Below, piece after piece: positions 37,288-46,461 of a DNA stretch of 64,000 nt; the first letter of the stretch is position 1; each line of letters begins with the position of its first letter. The notes beneath the pieces are model-generated. The model had not been told where the DNA came from, did no database searches, and saw only the letters and a program-made list of their open reading frames with translations. A program made the position numbers and the translations under genes. This DNA comes from Larsenimonas rhizosphaerae (GTDB lineage Bacteria > Pseudomonadota > Gammaproteobacteria > Pseudomonadales > Halomonadaceae). The stretch is taken from assembly GCF_023700005.1 (NCBI RefSeq), contig NZ_JAMLJK010000001.1, positions 310,001-374,000 of the forward strand, written 5' to 3'.

Positions 37288-38643
37288 TTATCCCGTCAGC
37301 TCGGTGCGTAACCTGTCGATCGATGCCTGTTCACGCCGGGCATAAAGGTCCAGTTCACTGGTAACCTCGGCTCCGAGTGCGGCTTCAAAGGCGGCCTGGT
37401 TGGCATTGCCTTCGTAGCTGTGATCGCTGCGTCCGCCCAGGTTGGATTGAAAGATGCCGGCCGCAGAGACCGGCAGGAAGTCCTCATAGGTAATCGGCTC
37501 GGCACGGACGATATTCTGCTCGATCAGGGCCTTCAGGGTGTCGGAATTGACAGGCCCGGAAAGGCCGGCCCGATCCCTGAGGTGATAATCGAAATAGGCC
37601 AGCCCTTCCCGGTGCAGTGTGTCGACATCATCCGGAAATGCTTCGAATACCTCGGCCAGTACCTGCTGATGTGCCTCGTTGGCCAGGCCCTCGGTGCGGG
37701 TTCTGGCTGTGCGCAGCAGCCGGTCATACAAGGCTCTGCCCTTGGGCGTCAGCGCCACGCCACGCTGCTCGATTTCACCGAAGCGGGCCGTATGGGTGCC
37801 ATCGTGATGATCTGCAAAGTCGATCGATTCCTCGAGTGCCTTGAAACTGGTCTGGCGCAGCAGGATCGGCCACTGGCGACGGGGTGGGCCTTCAATGACA
37901 TCCTTGGGCGTGATGCCGACGTCCGGCATGCGGCGCTGCACTTCATCGATGTCCAGTGTGCGTGGCGTGAGATGGTTGATGTGGGGACCCTTGAAGCAGA
38001 CCACATCCGCGATCAGCCGGTGCTCCTGTGCCAGTGCCTGATAGGTGGCATGGTCCACTGTGGCCTGCTGGTGCCAGCGGAATGTCTCGAGTGCTTCCGA
38101 GACAAACTGGTCTGCTTCCGTGTCGGTCAAACCGCCCTGTTGTTCAAAGATCGTGATCAGCTCAAGTGCGCGTTCGGTAAATATCTGACGCTTTTCCAGA
38201 ATGTCGCTGGCCCGGGCGCGCAGGGCCTGATCCTCGATCAGTTCCAGACGCAGTAGCGAGGTGAACAGGCGGAACGGGTTGCGCTTGAGGGCGGCGTCAT
38301 CCATCGGCCTGAAGGCCGTGGCATGTACCGGCACGCCGGCTTCTGACAGGTCGTAGTAGCCGACCGGAAACATGCCCATGACGGCGAAAAGGCGGCGCAG
38401 GGTGGCCAGCTCCTTGGCCGTGCCGACCCGGATGGCGCCATGGCGTTCCACTCGCAGGCGAGCCAGTTCCTGCTGGTCACACAGGCGAGCATGCAGGTCC
38501 GGGTCGCGGTCCAGGGTTTCGCGATTTACCGCGTCAACCAGCTTCAGCAAGGTACCGTACTGGGGCACTTCCAGCTGATACATGTCAGACATCGCCTTTG
38601 AGAAGCGATCACGAATTTCGTCAGGATCAAGGTAAGGCCGCAT
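37288..38643 (-). CDS. hglS: 2-oxoadipate dioxygenase/decarboxylase (HglS, DUF1338)
   Basis: Iron-dependent VOC-fold enzyme that converts 2-oxoadipate to D-2-hydroxyglutarate in bacterial lysine catabolism. 451 residues. His68, His224 (HINHLTPR) and Glu292 (FGEIEQRG) line up at a constant offset of two with the metal ligands His70, His226 and Glu294 I recall for Pseudomonas putida HglS, and Arg72 with its Arg74. AGGAG lies 6 nt before the ATG. The aminotransferase that would make its substrate is 12 bp upstream in the same operon. Confidence 0.92.
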   Translation of the reverse strand: MRPYLDPDEIRDRFSKAMSDMYQLEVPQYGTLLKLVDAVNRETLDRDPDLHARLCDQQELARLRVERHGAIRVGTAKELATLRRLFAVMGMFPVGYYDLSEAGVPVHATAFRPMDDAALKRNPFRLFTSLLRLELIEDQALRARASDILEKRQIFTERALELITIFEQQGGLTDTEADQFVSEALETFRWHQQATVDHATYQALAQEHRLIADVVCFKGPHINHLTPRTLDIDEVQRRMPDVGITPKDVIEGPPRRQWPILLRQTSFKALEESIDFADHHDGTHTARFGEIEQRGVALTPKGRALYDRLLRTARTRTEGLANEAHQQVLAEVFEAFPDDVDTLHREGLAYFDYHLRDRAGLSGPVNSDTLKALIEQNIVRAEPITYEDFLPVSAAGIFQSNLGGRSDHSYEGNANQAAFEAALGAEVTSELDLYARREQASIDRLRTELTG

Positions 38644-38655
38644 GACAATCTCCTG

Positions 38656-39927
38656 TCAGATTAGATGGCATTCGCGGGTAATCAGTGACTCGAGGGCTTG
38701 TTCGATAATAGACAATCCCTCGTCCATGAGTTCGGGTTCGATGGTCAGCGGTGCCAGCAGGCGCAGCACGTGACGCCTGCGCCCACTGGGCATCAGCAAA
38801 AGCCCCCGCTGGCGTGCTGCCTGAAGCAATGCCATCAGGTGCTCGCTGCCAGTGGCTGATTCCGTGTCATTGAAGACAATGCCACGCATGGCCCCCACGC
38901 CGGTCAGTGCTCCCAGCATGGGGTAGCGGCCGCTGTCGTGCCAGCGTTGCCAGGCCTGACGGATGGCCTGTGACTGCCGGGCTTCCCAGCGGGAAAGCTG
39001 ATCTTCCGTCATGACGTCCATGACGGCCAGGGCTGCTGCACAGGCGACGGCATTTCCGGAAAAGGTGCCCCCCAGGCCCCCTTTGGGCACGGCATTCATC
39101 AGGGCTTCGCGCCCGACCACTGCCGCCAGTGGCAGCCCGGCGGCAATGCTCTTGCCGATCAGCAGAAGATCCGGCTCGATGCCGAGCCGCGAGAACGCAA
39201 ACCGTTGGCCGGTGCGGCCAAAGCCCGACTGGATTTCATCAAGAATCAGCACGATGCCGTGCTGGTCGCACAGGGCACGCAGGGTGTTGGCGAACACCGG
39301 GCACAGTGGCAGGAAGCCGCCTTCACCCTGCACGGGTTCCACGATGATGCAGGCGATATCTTCAACGGGCAGCTCGACGCTGACCAGGCGCTCGAAGGCG
39401 CGGGTGGCCTCGTGTGCGCTGATGTCATTGTCCGGACTGGGGTAGGGCAGGTGATAAACCGGGCCGGGGAGGGTGCCCATGGCCTTCTTGTAGGGCGCCA
39501 CCTTGCCATTGAGATTCAGTGCCGCCAGGGTGCGGCCATGAAAGCCGCCGTCAAAGGCGACGACGGCCTGCCGGCCGGTCGCCGCCCGGGCCACCTTGAG
39601 CGCATTTTCACAGGCTTCGGCCCCACTGTTGGTCAGCATGGTCGCCAGCGGATAGGACACCGGAACAAAGGTGGCGAGCCGGGCGGCCACATCAAGGTAA
39701 CCCCGGTGGGGCGTGGCATTGAATGCCGCATGCATCAGAGTGTCGATCTGGGCATGAGCTGCCTCGCGCACTGCCGGGTGGCCGTGGCCAAGGTTCAGCA
39801 CGCCAATGCCGCCGATGAAATCAATGTAACGTTTGCCCTGTTCATCCCAGACTTCGGCATTGTTCCCACGTGCAATGCACACCGGATGTACGACTCCAAG
39901 AGCCTGGCTGATATATGGCATGTCCAT
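38656..39927 (-). CDS. Class III aminotransferase, putative 2-aminoadipate transaminase
   Basis: PLP enzyme of the 4-aminobutyrate aminotransferase type. PLP-site segments are NSGAEACENALKVAR, FDGGFHGRTL, VEPVQGEGGF, LILDEIQSGFGRTG and the Schiff-base Lys in LLIGKSIAAGLPLAAVVG. 423 residues; AAGGA is 9 nt before ATG. The family alone would suggest GABA or diaminobutyrate. Its operon with hglS and the opposite amaA/amaB-like genes point to 2-aminoadipate to 2-oxoadipate (inference). Confidence 0.85.
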   Translation of the reverse strand: MDMPYISQALGVVHPVCIARGNNAEVWDEQGKRYIDFIGGIGVLNLGHGHPAVREAAHAQIDTLMHAAFNATPHRGYLDVAARLATFVPVSYPLATMLTNSGAEACENALKVARAATGRQAVVAFDGGFHGRTLAALNLNGKVAPYKKAMGTLPGPVYHLPYPSPDNDISAHEATRAFERLVSVELPVEDIACIIVEPVQGEGGFLPLCPVFANTLRALCDQHGIVLILDEIQSGFGRTGQRFAFSRLGIEPDLLLIGKSIAAGLPLAAVVGREALMNAVPKGGLGGTFSGNAVACAAALAVMDVMTEDQLSRWEARQSQAIRQAWQRWHDSGRYPMLGALTGVGAMRGIVFNDTESATGSEHLMALLQAARQRGLLLMPSGRRRHVLRLLAPLTIEPELMDEGLSIIEQALESLITRECHLI

Positions 39928-40045
39928 GAGCGGCTGTCCTTGAACGCAGCGAGTAAGTGGCTGTTATCAGATCAGGCAGGCATCAGCACCTTCAAGCGAA
40001 AAAAAACGGGTGGGTCATTCCAAAAAGTCGGCTTTTGCCCGGCCG

Positions 40046-40960
40046 TCAGGAAATGGCCGGAAAAAGGGTCGGGCGTTCCAGGTGTTCCAGGATCCAGGTC
40101 ACGAACCCCTTGACCTTGGCGACCTCTCCCTTGTGTTCCGGATAGGCCAGGTAATAGGCATCCTGACTTTTGATGGCATGATGCCAGGCGACCGTCAGCT
40201 CGCCCCGGGCAATTTCCTCATCTGCCAGAAAGCGGGGTACCAAAGTCACGCCGCATCCTACGCGGGCCGCTCTCAGCAGCATCTCGAAGGTATCAAAGCG
40301 CGGGCCATGATAGCTGTGTTCGGTATAGCAGTCCTGCTCGGCAAACCATGTGTGCCACGCCTCCGGCCGGGAGGCGCTTTGCAGCAGCACCAGTTGCGTC
40401 AGCTCCAGGGGGGAGGAAAAGCCCTGGGCTGGCAGCAGGCCGGGGGCGCAGACCGGCACCAGCTCTTCATCCAGCACGCGGACACATTCGGCCTTTGGCC
40501 AGACACCGCGCCCGTAAAAGAAAGCAGCATCGACCCGTTCGTCTTCAAGGTCGAACGGGTCGGAGCGAATACTGATGTCCAGGTAGGTGGTGGGATGGCG
40601 CAGCCGGTATCCGTTCAGTCGCGGTACCAGCCAGCGAGCGCCGAAGGTCGGCAGGGTGCTGACGCTCAGTACATCGCTCTGGCCGCCATAGGACTGCATG
40701 TAGCGCGTTGACATCTCTACCTGAGCCAGCGTCTTGCGTACCTCCGTCAGGTACAGCGACCCCTCCGGCGTGACCTGCAGCCGCTTGCGAACGCGGAGAA
40801 ACAGCGGGTGTTCCAGCAGTGACTCCAGTTGAGCGACCTGCTTGCTGACGGCGCTCTGGGTCAGATTCAGCTCATCGGCAGCCCGGGTAAAGCTGAGATG
40901 ACGGGCCGAGGCTTCAAAACACTGCATGGCGATCAGGGTGGGCAGGCGGGGGCGTGACAT
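40046..40960 (-). CDS. LysR family regulator (GcvA-like)
   Basis: Winged helix near residues 10-60 (FEASARHLSFTRAADELNLTQSAVSKQVAQLE), with the GcvA-type RHLSFTRAA. 304 residues from ATG 40960 (AGAGG 5 nt upstream), preferred over a GTG two codons before. It is divergent from the amaB-like gene (148-bp gap) and 118 bp upstream of the aminotransferase, so it is placed to control both arms of the lysine cluster. Confidence 0.9.
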   Translation of the reverse strand: MSRPRLPTLIAMQCFEASARHLSFTRAADELNLTQSAVSKQVAQLESLLEHPLFLRVRKRLQVTPEGSLYLTEVRKTLAQVEMSTRYMQSYGGQSDVLSVSTLPTFGARWLVPRLNGYRLRHPTTYLDISIRSDPFDLEDERVDAAFFYGRGVWPKAECVRVLDEELVPVCAPGLLPAQGFSSPLELTQLVLLQSASRPEAWHTWFAEQDCYTEHSYHGPRFDTFEMLLRAARVGCGVTLVPRFLADEEIARGELTVAWHHAIKSQDAYYLAYPEHKGEVAKVKGFVTWILEHLERPTLFPAIS

Positions 40961-41108
40961 GAGCACCTCTGGTTGCGAAAAAAAGGAATGAACTTCGTAT
41001 AAAACGTCGTTTGAGCGGGGTCAAGTGTCATGGTGATACTGAGATAAATCTCACGAGGCGGCAGCAGCGTTTATCCGCCTGGAATCAGCAGCACAGGAAG
41101 CCTATCAG

Positions 41109-42602
41109 ATGATCAATGACCTCATGCAGCGCCTTGGCGTATCAAGCCAGCAGTATCAGGGCGGCGATTACGCAGTGACCTCTCCGACCGATGGTAGTGA
41201 GCTTGGCCGTGTGGCCTTCGAATCCGCCGACGTTACCCAGGGCCGTATCGACCGTGCCCAGCGAGCCTTCGAGGCCTGGCGTCAGGTGCCTGCCCCTCGC
41301 CGGGGCGAGCTGGTTCGCCTGTTTGCCGACCAGCTTCGCCGGCACAAGGATGATCTGGGCCGTCTGGTGACGCTTGAGTGCGGCAAGATCTACCAGGAAG
41401 GGCTGGGTGAAGTGCAGGAAATGATCGATATCTGTGACCTGGCCGTAGGGCAGTCACGGCAGCTTTTCGGTCTGACCATTGCCTCCGAGCGCCCGGGCCA
41501 TCACATGCGTGAAAGCTGGCACCCGCTGGGCCCGATCGGTCTGATTACGGCCTTCAACTTCCCGGTAGCCCCCTGGGCGTGGAACGCGGCGCTGGCCCTG
41601 GTATGCGGTAATAGCCTGATCTGGAAGCCTTCCGAGAAGACGCCGCTGTGTGCATTGGCCTGCCAGGCCCTGCTTGATGCGGCTGTGAAGGAATTCGGTG
41701 ACGATGCGCCAGCGGATCTGAGCCAGGTCGTGATCGGTGGACGCGAGTCCGGTGAAGTACTGACCGATGACAGGCGTATTCCGCTGATCAGCGCTACCGG
41801 CAGCACGCGCATGGGGCGCGAAATTGCACCACGCGTTGCCTCGCGCTTCGGTCGCAGCATTCTGGAGCTGGGGGGCAACAATGCCATGATCCTGGCGCCG
41901 AGTGCCGATCTGGACATGGCTGTTCGCGCCATTCTGTTTTCTGCCGTGGGAACGGCCGGTCAGCGCTGCACCACCCTGCGTCGTCTGATTGTGCATGAAT
42001 CCATTCGCGATGATGTGCTGGCCCGGGTCAAGAAGGCCTATGCCAACGTCACCATTGGTGACCCGATGGACGGTAGTCTGGTCGGCCCGCTGATTGATGG
42101 CCAGTCCTTTGATCAGATGCAGTCTGCGCTTGGCAAGGCGCGTGAGCAGGGTGCGACAGTCACCGGAGGCGAGCGTCTGCTGGAGGATCAGTATCCAGAG
42201 GGGTTCTACGTGCGGCCGGCGATCGTTGAAATGCAGGAGCAGACTGATCTGGTTCGTAGCGAGACCTTTGCTCCGATCCTTTATGTGATGAGCTACAGCG
42301 AGTTCGACGAGGCGCTGGCCATGAACAATGACGTGCCTCAGGGCCTGTCCTCATGCGTGTTCACCACGGATGTCCGCGAGGCTGAAACCTTCGTCTCGGC
42401 GCTGGGCAGTGATTGCGGAATTGCGAACGTCAACATTGGGCCGAGCGGTGCCGAAATCGGCGGTGCCTTTGGAGGCGAGAAGGAAACCGGCGGCGGCCGT
42501 GAGTCCGGTTCGGATATCTGGAAAAGCTACATGCGTCGCCAGACCAATACCGTGAACTATTCCCGCGAGCTGCCCCTGGCGCAGGGTATCCGGTTCGACT
42601 GA
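41109..42602 (+). CDS. amaB: L-piperidine-6-carboxylate / 2-aminoadipate semialdehyde dehydrogenase (ALDH7 type)
   Basis: NAD(P)-dependent aldehyde dehydrogenase oxidising piperideine-6-carboxylate (2-aminoadipate semialdehyde) to 2-aminoadipate. Antiquitin-like parts are WHPLGPIGLITAFNFPVAPWAWN, ELGGNNAMI with catalytic Glu253, GTAGQRCTT with catalytic Cys287, and FGGEKETGGGRESGSDIWKSYMRRQTNT. 497 residues. It starts an arm of three genes (dehydrogenase, NhaC-family transporter, FAD oxidase). The family and neighbourhood agree with AmaB; the gene symbol rests on both. Confidence 0.9.
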   Translation: MINDLMQRLGVSSQQYQGGDYAVTSPTDGSELGRVAFESADVTQGRIDRAQRAFEAWRQVPAPRRGELVRLFADQLRRHKDDLGRLVTLECGKIYQEGLGEVQEMIDICDLAVGQSRQLFGLTIASERPGHHMRESWHPLGPIGLITAFNFPVAPWAWNAALALVCGNSLIWKPSEKTPLCALACQALLDAAVKEFGDDAPADLSQVVIGGRESGEVLTDDRRIPLISATGSTRMGREIAPRVASRFGRSILELGGNNAMILAPSADLDMAVRAILFSAVGTAGQRCTTLRRLIVHESIRDDVLARVKKAYANVTIGDPMDGSLVGPLIDGQSFDQMQSALGKAREQGATVTGGERLLEDQYPEGFYVRPAIVEMQEQTDLVRSETFAPILYVMSYSEFDEALAMNNDVPQGLSSCVFTTDVREAETFVSALGSDCGIANVNIGPSGAEIGGAFGGEKETGGGRESGSDIWKSYMRRQTNTVNYSRELPLAQGIRFD

Positions 42603-42699
42603 TCCGGTAACGCTGTAGTTCAGGCACCCAGGCGGTTCCGTCAGTCCACAGGATGCCGGGGCCGCCTACGTCACAACAATGATAAAAGGCAGGCGCGCC

Positions 42700-44145
42700 A
42701 TGACAGGCAATATTCGTATCGGGAAGACGCCAGGGCTTGCAATGGCACTGGCTCCGCTGCTGCTGACCGTCTCTTTGCTGATGGTGCAGTTCTTCGTGTT
42801 CAACGATTTTACTCCGCATATCCCGCTGGCCTGCGGGATCATCATCTGTGCGCTCTTTGCGCGCATCAAGGGCGTCAGCTGGCAGCAGATGGAGGCATCG
42901 ATGCTTGAGGTCATCAAGCTCGGTGTCCCGGCGATCCTGATCCTGCTGGCCGTCGGGATGGTCATCGGTTCATGGATACTCTCCGGCACCGTGCCCACTC
43001 TGATCTACTACGGCATTGAACTCGTGTCCCCGGGCCTGTTTCTGGTAGCCACCAGTCTGATCAGCGCGCTGGTATCGCTGGCCATCGGCACCTCCTGGGG
43101 CACCATCGGCACGCTGGGCCTGGCGCTGATGGGCATCGGTCAGGGGCTGGGGATTCCCGTGCACCTGACCGCAGGGGCCCTGGTCTCCGGTGCCTTTTTC
43201 GGTGACAAGATGTCCCCGCTGTCAGACACCACCAACCTGACTCCGGCGGTATGCGAGACCGATCTGTGGAGCCACATTCGGGGCATGATGGCGACCACCA
43301 TTCCCGCCATGACCATTGCGCTGGCCCTGTATGCCTGGCTGGGCATGAGCTACGCCGACTCGGTCACCGATACCAACAGCATCGCGGTGTTGCGCAGTAC
43401 GCTGGCGTCCAGTTTTACCCTGAGCTGGATCACGTTGATTCCGCCGGTCATGGTCATTGGCATGGCCGTGGCCAGGCTGCCGCCCTTTCCCAGTATCTTT
43501 GCCGGTGCGGCGGCCGGCGGCATCATCGCACTGACGCTTCAGGGCAGCGATCTGCACACCGTGGTCAGCGTGATGCAGAACGGCTATGAGAGTCAGACCG
43601 GTAATGCGGCGATGGATCAGCTGCTGAGCAACGGGGGCGTCATGTCCATGGCCTGGGTGGTCACGCTTACCCTGTTTGCCCTGAGCTTTACCGGCATGCT
43701 GGAAGCCTACGGCACGATCGATGCCATCATGAAATACATGTCGAAACTGACCCGTGGTCGATTCAGTCTTGTGCTGACCAGTTCAGCCACGACAGCCTCG
43801 GTGGGCGTTGTCGTCGGTGATGTCTATACGACGCTGGTGCTGCCGGGCCGCCTGCTTCGTGGCCAGTATCAGAAGATGGGCTACAGCACGACGACGCTTT
43901 CCCGCTCGATTGAAGACAACGGCACGCTGCTCTCCCCGTTGATTCCCTGGAACATGGGCGGTGCCTTTGTGGCTTCGACCATCGGCGTACCGACACTTCT
44001 GTACGCCCCCTTTGCCTTTGCCTGCTGGCTGTCTCCGTTGATCGGGCTGTTCTGGGCGCTGATCGGCAGGTTCATACCGGAGGCGGAGCCCTCGATCGCC
44101 CCGTCAACGGCGCCGCCATCGGCCAGTCAGCCGTCTCCGGCATAA
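42700..44145 (+). CDS. NhaC-family Na+/H+ antiporter-like transporter, candidate lysine-cluster transporter
   Basis: About eleven membrane helices; NhaC-type parts are SLAIGTSWGTIGTLGLALMG, GAFFGDKMSPLSDTTNL and the repeat-like SIEDNGTLLSPLIPWNMGGAFV. The family includes Na+/H+ antiporters, the malate/lactate antiporter MleN, and a predicted lysine transporter (LysW). Sitting between the amaB-like and amaA-like genes, import of lysine or pipecolate is more likely than bare cation exchange (inference). ATG at 42700 gives 481 residues; ATG 42679 is also possible. The tail is Ser/Pro-rich. Confidence 0.85.
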   Translation: MTGNIRIGKTPGLAMALAPLLLTVSLLMVQFFVFNDFTPHIPLACGIIICALFARIKGVSWQQMEASMLEVIKLGVPAILILLAVGMVIGSWILSGTVPTLIYYGIELVSPGLFLVATSLISALVSLAIGTSWGTIGTLGLALMGIGQGLGIPVHLTAGALVSGAFFGDKMSPLSDTTNLTPAVCETDLWSHIRGMMATTIPAMTIALALYAWLGMSYADSVTDTNSIAVLRSTLASSFTLSWITLIPPVMVIGMAVARLPPFPSIFAGAAAGGIIALTLQGSDLHTVVSVMQNGYESQTGNAAMDQLLSNGGVMSMAWVVTLTLFALSFTGMLEAYGTIDAIMKYMSKLTRGRFSLVLTSSATTASVGVVVGDVYTTLVLPGRLLRGQYQKMGYSTTTLSRSIEDNGTLLSPLIPWNMGGAFVASTIGVPTLLYAPFAFACWLSPLIGLFWALIGRFIPEAEPSIAPSTAPPSASQPSPA

Positions 44146-44214
44146 GCAGTGATGAAGCATCATGATGGTTTCGGCCGGGGACGATGAACCGGCCTGTTGA
44201 AGGAGTGGCGTATC

Positions 44215-45495
44215 ATGCAGGAGAAGTGTCTTTGGGAAGCGAGTGCACGGGAGCAGGCTCCCGTAACAGCGCCACTGGACAGTGATATCAGCACCCAGGT
44301 CTGTGTGGTGGGCGGCGGCATTACCGGGCTGTCGACGGCGCTTCATCTGGCGGAGCGCGGGATCTCCGTATCGGTGCTGGAAGCAGGCCGGATTCCGACC
44401 GGCGGATCCGGTCGTAACGTCGGGCTCGTCAATGCCGGCTTATGGGTGCCGCCTGACGATATCGTGGCGGCGCTGGGGGCGGAAGACGGTGAGCGAGCCA
44501 ACCGGGTGCTGGGCGAGGCACCCGCGCGTGTCTTTGAGCTGATCGAGCGTTACGGGATCAACTGCCATGCGACCCGCACCGGCACGTTGCACCTGGGGCA
44601 CAATCCGAAGGGGTGCAACGAGCTGGCTCGCCGTCGCGATCAGCTGACGGCGCGAGGTGCGCCGGTCGAGCTGGTCACGGGAACGGACTGTGAGCGACTG
44701 ACCGGCACACCAAAAATTGCTGCCGCCCTGCTGGACAAACGGGCCGGCACCATCAATCCCACCGAGTATACCCGGGGGCTGGCTCAGGCCGCCTGCGCTC
44801 AGGGGGCGGCACTGTTTACCGACAGCAGCGTGACCGGTATCGAGCGTGACGGCGACCGGTGGCGCGTCCGGACGGCTGCCGGTAGTGTGCTGGCCGATCG
44901 TGTTGTCATGGCAACCAACGCCTATACCCAGGATGACTGGAACTGGGTGAAACACCAGTTCTTTACCGGGCATTACATGCAGGTGGCTTCGAAGCCGCTC
45001 AGTGGTGAGGTGGCCGACAGCATCCTGCCGGACCGGCAGGGGGCATGGGATACACGAACCGTGCTGTCCAGTATTCGGCGCGACAGTGAGGGGCGGCTGG
45101 TACTGGGATCACTGGGCAGTGGAGAGCGCCGCCCGCATGCCTATCTCAAGTGCTGGGCCGATCGGGTGGCGTCCTTTTATTTTCCGGCACTGGGCGCGGT
45201 CGAGTGGGAATACACCTGGACAGGCAATGTGGCATTTACGCCGGATCACACCCTGCGACTGTTTGAACCGTTGCCGGGCATCCTGGCCGCCTGCGGCTAT
45301 AACGGGCGTGGTGTGACGACGGGCACCGTCGTGGGGCAGGGCTTTGCACAGTTCATCACGACCGGAGATGACAGTCTCATGCCATTGCCGATCAAGACCC
45401 ACAAGGCCATTGCCTCCCGGCCGCTCTGGAGTCTGGCCTATGAGAGCGGATTCACGCTTTATCATGTGGGGCAGTGTTTGCGCGTGACCATGTGA
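44215..45495 (+). CDS. amaA: FAD-dependent amine oxidase, putative L-pipecolate oxidase (AmaA-like)
   Basis: DAO-family flavoprotein with N-terminal FAD motif VCVVGGGITGLSTALHLAERG and C-terminal GYNGRGVTTGTVVGQGFA. 426 residues, close to recalled AmaA of Pseudomonas putida. Context suggests oxidation of L-pipecolate to piperideine-6-carboxylate, the substrate of the amaB-like neighbour. By sequence alone it could be a PuuB-like glutamylputrescine oxidase or sarcosine-type oxidase. ATG at 44215 has AAGGAG 9 nt upstream; earlier TTG starts are rejected. Confidence 0.78.
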   Translation: MQEKCLWEASAREQAPVTAPLDSDISTQVCVVGGGITGLSTALHLAERGISVSVLEAGRIPTGGSGRNVGLVNAGLWVPPDDIVAALGAEDGERANRVLGEAPARVFELIERYGINCHATRTGTLHLGHNPKGCNELARRRDQLTARGAPVELVTGTDCERLTGTPKIAAALLDKRAGTINPTEYTRGLAQAACAQGAALFTDSSVTGIERDGDRWRVRTAAGSVLADRVVMATNAYTQDDWNWVKHQFFTGHYMQVASKPLSGEVADSILPDRQGAWDTRTVLSSIRRDSEGRLVLGSLGSGERRPHAYLKCWADRVASFYFPALGAVEWEYTWTGNVAFTPDHTLRLFEPLPGILAACGYNGRGVTTGTVVGQGFAQFITTGDDSLMPLPIKTHKAIASRPLWSLAYESGFTLYHVGQCLRVTM

Positions 45496-45569
45496 TCGTC
45501 AGAGGTGGCAGTGGCGACAACTTTTCTTTATTGAAACTGAACCATGGCGAGAAACACGCCTCCAATGTT

Positions 45570-45595
45570 CAGGCGCCTGCCTTTGCAGGTGCCTG
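45570..45595. terminator. Strong hairpin after amaA-like gene
   Basis: 11-bp stem CAGGCGCCTGC / GCAGGTGCCTG (one G-T pair) with a CTTT loop, 75 nt after the stop and 28 nt before the next start. No T-run; either terminator or leader structure of the small secreted protein gene. Confidence 0.55.
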
Positions 45596-45622
45596 GATGT
45601 TCAATTCCCTCTGGAGACTGCC

Positions 45623-45943
45623 ATGACCCGTGTTGCCCTTGTTTTCGCCGCTGCCGTTGCCCTTGTACCTCTCAGCCAGTCCGCGAGTGCCGATGAGCCG
45701 TTGTCGTCACAGCCCGATACCGTTCAGCACTGCGTCAGTGCAGCACAGGCGCAGGACGAGACGCTGCAGGGGCTTTCCTATGCACACAGCAACGTTGTGC
45801 GTTATGCCACCGGTCACCCCTATCACCTTGAGGTGAGTCTGCTGGGAGAGGGCAATGGCTATTACAACCTGCAGTGCCATATCGATGCGCAGGGCACCGT
45901 GACGTATCAGGGCTACAAGCTGGGTGGTCAGCCGGTGGAATGA
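45623..45943 (+). CDS. Small secreted protein, paralogue of the next gene
   Basis: Unknown function. 106 residues with a signal peptide (VALVFAAAVALVPLSQSASA). The mature part has two cysteines (HC, near residue 37, and LQC) that may form a disulfide. It shares with 46042-46362 the pattern C-x-x-x-A...LQ-L-Y...Y-G-P-LEV-L-G-GN-NL-C-ID-G-YQGY, about one third identical by eye. I recognise no named family. Confidence 0.72.
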   Translation: MTRVALVFAAAVALVPLSQSASADEPLSSQPDTVQHCVSAAQAQDETLQGLSYAHSNVVRYATGHPYHLEVSLLGEGNGYYNLQCHIDAQGTVTYQGYKLGGQPVE

Positions 45944-46041
45944 ACCAATCGGTCATGAGTGATGTGTGTTACGCGCCGGGTGGTCTACGCTGAAAAGGCA
46001 CCATGAAGGTGCAGGCGATGACAGGATTACAAGGAGTGTTT

Positions 46042-46362
46042 ATGCACAAGCCGATGCTGACAGTGACAGGTGCCCTGATGTTGGGCTTTTTAAGTGCTTC
46101 CGTTCAGGCTGCGCCGCCTGAAAAGCCGACCAGTGAGCTCGCGCAGCAGTGCATTGATCAGGCGACGGCAAAAGAGCCGAAACTGCAGGACCTTCCCTAT
46201 GGCTCCGACAACATGGACAGCTATGAGAAGGGCGAACCGTTTGATCTGGAAGTCACCCTGTACGGCAAGGGTAACGCCATGATGAACCTTGACTGCAAGA
46301 TCGACAGTAAGGGTTCACTGAGCTATCAAGGGTATGAAAGGTCAGGCCGCTGGGCCGGCTGA
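46042..46362 (+). CDS. Small secreted protein, tandem paralogue
   Basis: Unknown function. 106 residues from ATG 46042 (AAGGAG 5 nt upstream; the frame open to 46003 is not needed). Signal peptide LTVTGALMLGFLSASVQA. It keeps both cysteines and the LEVTLYGKGNAMMNLDCKID segment of the upstream paralogue (LEVSLLGEGNGYYNLQCHID). The 98-bp gap suggests duplication, with each gene having its own ribosome site. Confidence 0.75.
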   Translation: MHKPMLTVTGALMLGFLSASVQAAPPEKPTSELAQQCIDQATAKEPKLQDLPYGSDNMDSYEKGEPFDLEVTLYGKGNAMMNLDCKIDSKGSLSYQGYERSGRWAG

Positions 46363-46461
46363 AGGCAGGGCGGCGGCATTCCGTCGCAGGGAGTGGATAC
46401 AGGGTACAGAGGGCCCCCTCGCTGATTTATGCTGACGGGGCCTGTCTTGAGGAGATGACTC

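Noticed and set aside
38656-39927. Calling the aminotransferase GabT or diaminobutyrate transaminase (ectoine)
   Set aside because: The operon with hglS and no ect genes nearby favour 2-aminoadipate; substrate still unproven.
39205-40113. 302-codon plus-strand frame over the aminotransferase
   Set aside because: Antisense to the PLP enzyme; no motif or ribosome site.
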